The notes beneath the pieces were generated by a model. The model was not told the origin of the DNA and searched no databases. It saw nothing but the letters and a program-made list of their open reading frames with translations. The position numbers were made by a program, and so were the translations under genes. Positions 56,659-64,000 of a DNA stretch of 64,000 nt are shown here, in pieces. Numbering within the stretch: position 1 is the first letter of the stretch; every line of letters begins with the position of its first letter. The stretch is from Maratus speciosus. Taxonomy: Eukaryota > Arthropoda > Arachnida > Araneae > Salticidae. The stretch spans positions 670,428,484-670,492,483 of the forward strand of contig OZ010788.1 of assembly GCA_963932465.1 (NCBI GenBank). The letters run 5' to 3'.

Positions 56659-57479
56659 GGGGCTGTAGTTATATAACGTTATCAACTTTCTGGTATTTTT
56701 GGACCCCCTTCCCCCCCTTACGATATCATACGTTATCATACCTCGAACACTCCCCCCCCCCCCCCCCAATGATATTGTTATCATTGTTTAAAAATTCTTT
56801 TCGCTTTTGAATTTTTTTCTTTTGTTTGGAGAGATATACAGATTTTGTTACATTTATTTTTCGAATTCTTTATTGATTCAAATGAAAAGAAATCAATAAA
56901 ATATCACTTTGTATATGAAATAACTTTATATCAAATAACACTTAAAAGAAATAGTTACTATTTAAAAGTATTTAATAATAACTTTTAGTTATATAATGCA
57001 TTCAACAGTACTAATGTTTTCTTGCACTTGCCTCAGTACGGTGCTGGGGTGGACCAGACAGAACCCCTTATCAACAAAACAGATGGACAACATTCTTTCT
57101 CATTTATTTACTATTAGTAAATATAAAAAGTATCATTTCAAACATACTTCGCAGTTGGCTTCTCGAACAGTAGATTATGTATGCATAACATATAAAAGTG
57201 TAGGAATGCTGATCGGTGGGGTATTCCGTATTTTGAAATTAAATAATTTTATAATCATTTAAGATTTTAATCATAACTTTGTATTTCCATAAAAATAAAT
57301 AACAGACTATTTTGATGTAAGGAACAAGTTAAAAATAAAAAAGGAAAATTTTGGTTGACTCACAAATGATAACGGAATCAAAAGATAACACCCCCCCCCT
57401 CCCCTAGCGATATCTTACGATATCATGTGCCAGAACCTCCTCCCCCCTTAAATTGATAACGTTATATATGCATAGCCCC
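56659..57479 (+). mobile_element. Harbinger-like element, copy 3
   Basis: TTA at 56656-56658 and 57480-57482. The ends GGGGCTGTAGTTATATAACGTTATC and GATAACGTTATATATGCATAGCCCC are inverted. Length is 821 bp. It carries an 88-codon frame (56996-57262) starting MHSTVLMFSCTC that aligns with the minus frame of copy 1 (MHSTVIMSFCTC). No known domain is seen. C-runs flank the ATGATATYGTTATC block as in the other copies. Confidence 0.87.
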
Positions 57480-57686
57480 TTATCTATGAATATGTGGCAT
57501 CCGCAAATGTTATAAATCGTTTTAAAACCGAAAAAGAACTTTCTGTAAAGCTGTTTGTTACTGGCTTACACTATACGCATTGAAGGCGATAATATAACAA
57601 ATTTTCTTTGAAACCAAAATCCTGCAGAGAAATCGAACATAAAAAACGTGTCACATCGTCGTTTTTCGTAGAGCAATGGTTTTTAA

Positions 57687-57897
57687 CCCTTTGAGGGGCG
57701 GTGGTATTTCTATGTAACCACTTAATTTTAATTCCCAAATGTCACATTAGCAATAGAAGTTTGATTAAAAAAATTTCGGTTTATTGTATATGCGAAATAT
57801 AGCTTTTTCATATTTACAAATAGATTTGTTTTCAAATTCCGGTGTCATTAATTAATTTCACCACTTTAGAAATGGAACTGATTTGCCCCTGAAAGGG
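57687..57897 (-). mobile_element. TTAA-flanked element, CCCTTTCAGGGGCA family, inverted
   Basis: TTAA at 57683-57686 and 57898-57901. The right end, read inversely, is CCCTTTCAGGGGCAAATCAG; the left end is CCCTTTGAGGGGCGGTGG. Length is 211 bp. Confidence 0.88.
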
Positions 57898-57901
57898 TTA
57901 A

Positions 57902-58690
57902 AGTGCATCTTATCTTCACAAAAACTTCTCCCTGTGTCAAAATCGTTTTTCTCAAAATTTCTCTGCAACATTCCAAATTTAAGCAGCTGGTTATATGGTG
58001 ATAATTGTTGATACTTGAGAAGCGTAAAAATATTGATGATTCATGGAAAAGTTTTCTTGTTAATTAATTACATGCAAGACATGAAGTCGATGCAACTGAT
58101 TCCAGACCTTAGCAAGTTTCTTTTTAGTGGAATGGAGAAATGTATGCGAATAAAAAGGTCTGAAGCTCCTCTAATGTCCATGGTAGCATTTATGTTACCA
58201 TTAGTGTTCTCAATTTAGTGTATTTTGTTATTCACATATTCCGTATTGATACCAGAACTTTCAAAGAGAAATTAAATAAAAATGTTTGGTTTATTAAATA
58301 CTAGATACTTCAATATCATAACATCAATATTGAACAATCCTTTCCGGCTTGGCCTATAGGCGGAGGTAGGTTTCGAAGTTAAGTAATAATTTCACCAACA
58401 AAACCTAAATCACGACTAGAAATAAACCCGGTTTCTTCATTAAGAATGAGCTCTAGGGACCTAAACTTTTTGTGAAAATTGTAATATACACGAATATACG
58501 CACACATATATATGGAATAAGTTTTAAAATGTCGAAAACAAATTCAGAGAACATCAAAATGTTAAAATATGTTAATATTTTCATAGTCGGGTTTTTATCA
58601 TGTTTTAATGAGTTTTTTCAAATTCGCATGACGTTACATATTTACTTGCTGACGTCCATTACATTTCCAATATGACGTAATATATATATA
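57902..58690. other. No confirmed gene
   Basis: A 67-codon frame (58015-58218, +) is methionine-rich and unrecognised. TTTCCGGCTTGGCCTATAGGCGG (~58340-58362) recurs in variant form at ~34072-34092, so part of this is a dispersed repeat. Confidence 0.4.
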
Positions 58691-58950
58691 TTTTTAATTC
58701 GTCAAACTATTTATTTCATTTTCAGTTTTCACGTGGAAATCTTGCAATAGAAAACTTATAATGTAATTATTATTTTTTTTTTCAATTCGTCAAACTATTT
58801 ATTTCATAATAAAACACTCATACTACAATATACAATAAAACACACATACACACATAAATAACGCCTGCATTCAACAGTTAAAGGTATATATAAATATTAT
58901 ACAGACATACAAACAATAAATACAATAAACCCAACTGGAGTGGAAAATTA

Positions 58951-59021
58951 GCCAGAGCCCGGAATCGAACCTGGGACCACAGTATACCAGACTGCTGATC
59001 TAACCACTGAGCTACTCCGGC
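58951..59021 (-). tRNA. tRNA-Thr(GGU)-like sequence, left arm of palindrome
   Basis: A minus-strand cloverleaf: acceptor GCCGGAG with CTCTGGC, D arm around GCTCAGTGGTTAGATC, anticodon loop CTGGTAT with anticodon GGT (plus-strand ACC at 58986-58988), T arm CCAGG-TTCGATT-CCGGG with one mismatch. A and B box sequences are present. It differs from its partner in the other arm at the first anticodon base and a few others. Whether it is transcribed or only a module of the element is unknown. Confidence 0.55.
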
Positions 59022-59063
59022 CGATGCCTGAGTAGGACCTGAGTATTGCAGACTCAGGCATCG

Positions 59064-59134
59064 GCCGGAATAGCTCAGTGGTTAGAGCAGCAGTCTTGTA
59101 TACTGTGGTCCCGGGTTCGATTCATGGCTCTGGC
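59064..59134 (+). tRNA. tRNA-Thr(UGU)-like sequence, right arm of palindrome
   Basis: A plus-strand cloverleaf: acceptor GCCGGAA with CTCTGGC, D arm GCTCAGTGGTTAGAGC (perfect stem), anticodon stem GCAGT/ACTGT and loop CTTGTAT with anticodon TGT (59097-59099), T arm CCGGG-TTCGATT-CATGG with one mismatch. The fold is better than that of the left copy in the D arm. It is part of a mobile palindrome, so a tRNA-derived pseudogene is the likelier reading. Confidence 0.55.
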
Positions 59135-59255
59135 TAATATTTCACTCCAGTTGGGTTTATTGTATTTATTGTTTGTATGTCTGTATAATATTTATATATA
59201 CCTTTATTTATTTCATTTTCATTTTTTTCACGTGGAAGTCTTGCAATAGAAAGTA

Positions 59256-59533
59256 ATTGTTGTGGTAAGAATTTTATTGTGAATTTTAATTGTTGGAAAC
59301 TGCTATAACGAAAAATGTTTATTTTTTCCTGTCATTTTTGTGTAAGAGCTGGTTTTATCATAATCATGTTAAGGCGGCATTCGAAATTTTTAACCCTCGC
59401 CATTTCAACCTCCTTGAGCCGTTTTTGTCCATTTGCAATCCCCGCCGAGATATTAGAAATCGCAAAGTTTTTTGTGAGTTTGAAGACAATTATAATTGCG
59501 ACTTTTATCGTGCGGACAAAATTTAGTACATGC

Positions 59534-59574
<41 letters not shown>

Positions 59575-59669
59575 GGAATGAAAGATAAGACTCAATGGTT
59601 AAATGAGCGTGATATCTCAAGCGAGACTCATAAAAGGTGAACTCAAAATTGCAGAGCGAGATGTGGTGG
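59256..59669. other. No gene seen; (AT)n(GT)n microsatellite at 59534-59573
   Basis: Opposed frames at 59290-59595 overlap and are rich in I/F/N; none is recognisable. The microsatellite is the only clear feature. Confidence 0.5.
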
Positions 59670-59677
59670 TTCTATAG

Positions 59678-59826
59678 CAGTGGTGTCAAACTGTGGCCCG
59701 CCAAATACCACTAAAATTTTAAAGAAATTGTCTACAAGTTGAATCGCAGAAATTCAAAGATTAGATAAGGCAAAGATAACTATAAAATTTTAGTGGTATA
59801 TGGCGGGCCACAGTTTGACACCACTG
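59678..59826 (+). mobile_element. 149-bp hAT miniature element, copy 2, perfect duplication
   Basis: TTCTATAG is duplicated exactly (59670-59677, 59827-59834). The ends CAGTGGTGTCAAACTGTGGCCCGCC and GGCGGGCCACAGTTTGACACCACTG are perfect inverted repeats, continued by ACCACTAAAATTTTA. This is a very clear hAT structure. It is the relative of 9757-9905. Confidence 0.96.
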
Positions 59827-59834
59827 TTCTATAG

Positions 59835-60832
59835 ATATTCAGCAATGGAATCGGTTGGTAATTTGTAAAGCAAGGCTCAGGGAAGCTTTTGCAAGTTGTA
59901 CGATGTTATTTTGAATGTTAAGCTGTATGTTTGGTAATATATTAAACCTTTTTATACCTATTCACAGTTTGTAGAGCATTAATTTCGATTAAGCAATACA
60001 TTATTCACGTTTAAACCCACATATATAAATTTTTTAGGTAGGGGTGCGGTTTTGAGTTCCTGGGGTCCTATAAAGAAAAGTTATGGAGGATTTTTTCAAA
60101 AGTCGCACCATGGAAACGACTGCGATAGGTAGTATTTCTTACGAAATCTACCTAATAATTATCATTATCAATATAGCTATCAATAATAATATCAATATAT
60201 TCACAATTGAATTATTAAATAAGCCGAAATTTGCCATTTTCAGGTATGAATTCCGATTATATGTATTACGTAATTTCTTTAACGCATTCTGCCATGGGTA
60301 TAAGAGGGTTAAAGTTTAAACACAACGCAGTAACGCATACATTTCCATTAAAAGCGTGCACATCTTCATCTTGCATTGTTTTAATTGCATTGCCTAAATC
60401 TTGCAGAATAAAACTTCACGTTAATGTCATGAATGCTACTATTTAACTTTATCTGAAAACCCCCAACTTAACAGTGGATCAAATATAAGGAAGGCATTTT
60501 TATATCAATAGAATTATTTTTACCCTTGTTGCCATGATAATAATAGTAAGATGATGATTACGACCCAAAAGTATATTTTGCATCCTTTTATTCTTCATAC
60601 ATTCATTTATTGAGTCGGTAGCATTATGAATAAAAACAAGTACCTAGTGCGGTTGTATAATTATAAATTTTCAACAAATCAAAATGCGAAACGCCACCCA
60701 TTGAAATTTGGCGTAAATTGAACATACTATTCCGAAATGATATTCTAAGTTTGTAAATGGCACAAGTTCTACAACAATGACCGAATGTTCAATCTTTAAA
60801 AAGGAGCTGTTTTAGAGGAAATAAGTAAGATG

Positions 60833-60868
<36 letters not shown>

Positions 60869-61806
60869 TAGTTTGCTTTAGCAAACTTGAATCTTGAATA
60901 TCTCGAAACTTGCATTTTTTCAGTAAAATTATTTTTCACGCGATCCATTCTTTAATATTTTATTTTTAATAGAAAAGCATTACCATTTAAAGAAAATTGT
61001 TTCTCCTCTTTATAAATGAAATATATTTCAAAGCTAACAAACAACAACAACAAAAAATAAAAAGAGCAATTTAACAAATTACAACGACGATTTGGAAAAT
61101 GATTTTTTCAAAGACTAAAATTTAAGACATAAAAAATCGCACGGAGTTGATTCTACATTACGTACGCCATGAATTAAACATTAATAGTGTTATTACACGC
61201 AAAAATTGCAAGCGACAGAAATCGCCTGCGACCCGTCAGATTTCTTAAAACTTGCATATTATTTAAGCACTTCATTGGCTGTTCGGGAAAAGGCTTTTCC
61301 ATCGTCCAAGAAATCTGACGACCCATTTTAAATGAAATTTCATTCTTAAACTTCTAAACATCACACAATATTACTTTTTACACCGTCGTATAGAGATAAA
61401 AATGTACTTTTAAATGCAATTTGTTTGAAAGCTGTATCTCAATTTGTTTCTGAGTAATTAATTTTTTTTGTAGTTTTTATTACTTTTTTGTCATAGTGGC
61501 AACAGAAGTAATCCATCTCTGTTGGAATTAAAGGGAAATACAGATTACTGTATAGACCAATCAGAACACGAATAACATGCGGATTAAACCAATAAAAAGC
61601 TTCAGATATGCTTTTGATTTCCTACCCTGACGAGGACAATAACCATTTTTCCAAATGGTTAAAAAAAATCTTCTCTTACAAACACCGTATAAACAGAAAC
61701 AGAACTGCCAGAAGTTGCGGATTTTTTAATCAGAAATTCTAAATTCATATCAGAAAATTTTTAATACTATTTTTTTCCACAAAACGTAATGTAAATTATT
61801 ATTCAC
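59835..61806. other. AT-rich sequence, no confirmed gene
   Basis: A T-run of about 30 bases lies at 60838-60867. CGACCCGTCAGATTTCTT (61228-61245) and AAGAAATCTGACGACCC (61309-61325) form a loose inverted pair. Frames at 60083-60319 and 60231-60446 overlap and are not recognised. Confidence 0.45.
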
Positions 61807-61810
61807 TTAA

Positions 61811-62561
61811 GGGGACTCAAGACTTTTAAAGCTTTAAAATTTTCACATTTTTAGTTATTCTAGATGTAAAACTCTTATATTTTTTGAACATTTTGATATA
61901 ATTGCTTCCTATAAATTCCCATTTGAACAGAAGTTATGGTTTTTAGAATTGTACTCGATGAATAGCTGAAGTGGCGTGTCCGAAAATTTGAAGTCATTTT
62001 TCTCCAAATGACGTTTTTGGACATAACGCGCACGATATCTCAAAAACTTCTAAATATTTTTTCATGAAATTTTCAAATCCTATCTTTCATGTTAGTCTGT
62101 ATAAACTAAACCTAAAATTTCATTTTTAATTTTCCAAAAAAATATTTTTTAGTTGATTATACTGTTGAAATTTTCTACATTTTTCATTAGATAAGTCCAA
62201 CATTGTGTTAAAAATATAAAAATGCTTTCAATACAAATTTACTTAGGTTCAGGTTAATTATTATGATATGAAGTACAAGTAGGCCTCAAAATTTTCATTC
62301 TAGTGGAAAAATTTATTTTGTAACCCTGCGCGTAATATGTTATGCCGATTTTCTGTTCGTCAATTGTCTGACTGTTTGGAATACCCTGTACATGCTAATT
62401 CGGCATCTTGCAATTATTTACATACAAGAAACGAAAGAACATACATGTATCTTTCAACCCAATTAAATTTGCGTCTTAAAATTAATTACATTTTAAGATA
62501 TAAAATGTTGAAAATGGCCTTTTTTTTCATTTTTTTCCAATTTTAAGAGTCTTGAGGTCCC
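61811..62561. mobile_element. TTAA-flanked element, GGGGACTCAAGACTTTTAAA ends
   Basis: TTAA at 61807-61810 and 62562-62565. The left end GGGGACTCAAGACTTTTAAA and the right end TTTTAAGAGTCTTGAGGTCCC are inverted. The 5-base start GGGGAC is shared with the TTAA element at 53469. Length is 751 bp. The interior is AT-rich with no transposase. The right TTAA is shared with the next element. Confidence 0.85.
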
Positions 62562-62565
62562 TTAA

Positions 62566-62773
62566 CCCTTTCCGGTACAGACAATTTTTGTTGTAAAATG
62601 ATGAAATGATGGACTGACACCGGAATTTAAAAACGACTTTTTTAGACATTTAAAACATGTTACTTTAAACGTTTATTGTAAAAGCAAAATTTTACTAAAA
62701 TATTCTTGGTGCCGTTCGTAAGTTTGGAATTAGAATAAGGTATCCCGCCCCGGGCACACTGCGTCGGAAAGGG
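62566..62773. mobile_element. TTAA-flanked element abutting the previous one
   Basis: TTAA at 62562-62565 and 62774-62777. It starts CCCTTTCCGGTACAGAC and ends GCGTCGGAAAGGG. GACACCGGAATTTAAAAACGA links it to the CCCTTTCAGGGGCA family. Length is 208 bp. Confidence 0.87.
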
Positions 62774-62777
62774 TTAA

Positions 62778-64000
62778 AAGGTTTCTAAAGGCTGCGGGTG
62801 CAAGCCGAAAGTACTCGGGGGTTAAATAAAATGTATATTTTCAATTTTTAAAATCTGTATTATTTATCGTCACCTTTCAAGTAAAGGATGAACTTTTAAA
62901 TTTCACATTATATTTTATTATTAACTGTTGGTGCAATTTCGCTTTCCGTCTTACGATTTTATTTAGTATTTTTGTATCATATTCATAGAATGTCTGTCAT
63001 TGTATAAACCAAAAATAACTATTCAAGTAATTTGGTGGTAATTCCGAGTTTCTGAATAAAAAAATCGCTAGATTTACCAACACTGCTTCAAAATATCTTC
63101 TTCATTACTAAAATTTTCTGCTGCTGATGCCTTCAACCTTAAATGTATTTAATGTTATAAACAGATAAAAACAAACCAGTCCTTAACCAAATAAGCAACA
63201 TCACTAGATTCAGATCGTTTACTTAACAAGATTAAACTGCCGAACATTGTTTTAACAGGTATAATATGCAGGAGTAGGGTATTCTAATGTTTTAGTTACT
63301 GCTTGAATACGTTCTAATACCTCTTGAATTGTGAACTTGTTTTTGTAAGCTGCTATTACCGGTTGCTTTGGAAATAGAAGATTCTATTTTGTCCTTTTTC
63401 TCTGGTTTAAATGATGTCTGCAATTTTATGGTATTAAATGGATATTCTTGTTTTGGATACATTTGAATGCATGATACGAATGATTTTTTTAATATAAGGC
63501 TTGAGAATAGATTTAATAATGAAGTATCTAAATATGAAGAACAAAATGGAAATATTTTTAATTTTAAGCCATTCTAAATTTTAATTTTCTTCTTTCAACA
63601 ACATAAATTTTCTTACATTTATATGACAGCATTTTGCAAACACAAAGTTTAAACAAATAATTAAGGTAAAAGTAAAATTAATAGCTCCTCATTAAATCTT
63701 TTCATTTGTTAACAATGAGATTAAAACACATGCGAACTGCACAATATGGAAATTACTACTACTTCTTTATTTGTTTTACAACGTTACGTCCACTCCATGT
63801 TATATTTTAATTAATTTTTACAAATATCTGTTTTTGAGCATAAAAATTTAAAAAAGGAGTATAATCTTATTTATAATTTTACCACTGAAAGTGAGTACAC
63901 TCCAAACCTTTCGATATTTGCGGAGATGTGATAAATTTATAAACGTATAAAGTTACGAAATAAAATGGAATTTTGTGTAATTATCAATAATAAAAAATGC
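62778..64000. other. AT-rich sequence with dispersed-repeat copy 4 at ~63130-63430
   Basis: 62790-62965 resembles 36644-36835 (GAAAGTACT...TTAAATAAAATGTATA and a CACCTTT(C)AAGTAA block). 63130-63430 is the fourth copy of the dispersed repeat (CGTTTACTTAACAAGATTAAACTGCCGAAC, TTACCGGTTGCTTTGGAAA). From 63430 to the end nothing is recognised. Confidence 0.55.

Larger units (their letters stand above)
58880..59206. mobile_element. 327-bp palindrome carrying two head-to-head tRNA-like sequences
   Basis: The arms are inverted copies centred near 59043: AAGGTATATATAAATATTATACAGACATACAAAC...AACCCAACTGGAGTG on the left and its mirror on the right. Each arm contains a tRNA-Thr-like sequence with its 5' end toward the centre, followed outward by an AAT-TT-CACTCC(A)GTT border. 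The central loop is flanked by GATGCCTGAG/CTCAGGCATC. A CACGTGGAAATCTTGCAATAGAAA block lies outside on both sides (58730, 59229), so flanking DNA is also repeated. Confidence 0.85.

Noticed and set aside
59046..59249. 67-codon frame across the right tRNA-like sequence
   Set aside because: It overlaps the cloverleaf and the palindrome arm and has no recognisable domain.
59388..59420. TTAACCCTCGCC as the end of another TTAA element
   Set aside because: No inverted partner with TTAA was found within about 1 kb.

Overview
The window is nuclear DNA of a repeat-rich, AT-rich animal genome. Arthropod is likely and an arachnid (spider-like) is my best guess, because of the type of Tc1 transposase, an arthropod-type transposase with a DNC-GxQNK motif, a Penelope-type GIY-YIG fragment, and abundant hAT, piggyBac-like and tRNA-bearing miniature elements. 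This is inference from sequence character. I found no convincing intact host gene. One short, coding-like stretch (5893-6087, minus strand) could be an exon of an unrecognised gene. Coordinates were read by eye, and element ends are good to about 1-3 bases unless stated.

Layout. Bases 1-3490 hold two adjoining tandem arrays: a 33-bp minisatellite with a ~430-bp higher-order period, and a ~118-bp satellite with a G/C hairpin in each unit and a 592-bp higher-order period. From 3.5 to 14 kb there are palindromes and miniature elements: pogo-like with TA target duplications, hAT-like, Harbinger-like with TTA/TAA, and TTAA-flanked. One of them (8907-9465) keeps the tail of a Tigger/jerky-type transposase. 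At 14964-16494 lies a nearly intact Tc1 element, broken by one amber codon, inserted in a ~460-bp tandem array that runs to ~20.4 kb. That array also contains a ~135-175-bp array and a tRNA-bearing miniature element. At 21.9-22.65 kb is a Penelope-like GIY-YIG remnant split by a TTAA element.

Bases 23-46 kb hold hAT-like elements with clear 8-bp duplications, a 2.5-kb imperfect palindrome (29141-31655), two elements with CAGT ends, and several TTAA elements, some of them nested. At 47677-50023 is the most interesting object: a 2.35-kb transposon with 39-bp terminal inverted repeats enclosing a decayed gene of a DNC-GxQNK family. I cannot place this gene with certainty in a named transposon superfamily. 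Bases 50-64 kb are again miniature elements. They include two more Harbinger-like copies, two TTAA elements that share a TTAA with a second TTAA element, a palindrome holding two head-to-head tRNA-Thr-like sequences, and a textbook 149-bp hAT miniature element.

Taken together, this is a mobile-element graveyard. At least four cut-and-paste systems (Tc1/pogo, hAT, piggyBac-like, Harbinger-like), one Penelope-like retroelement and one transposon of uncertain superfamily have inserted into one another and into satellite arrays.
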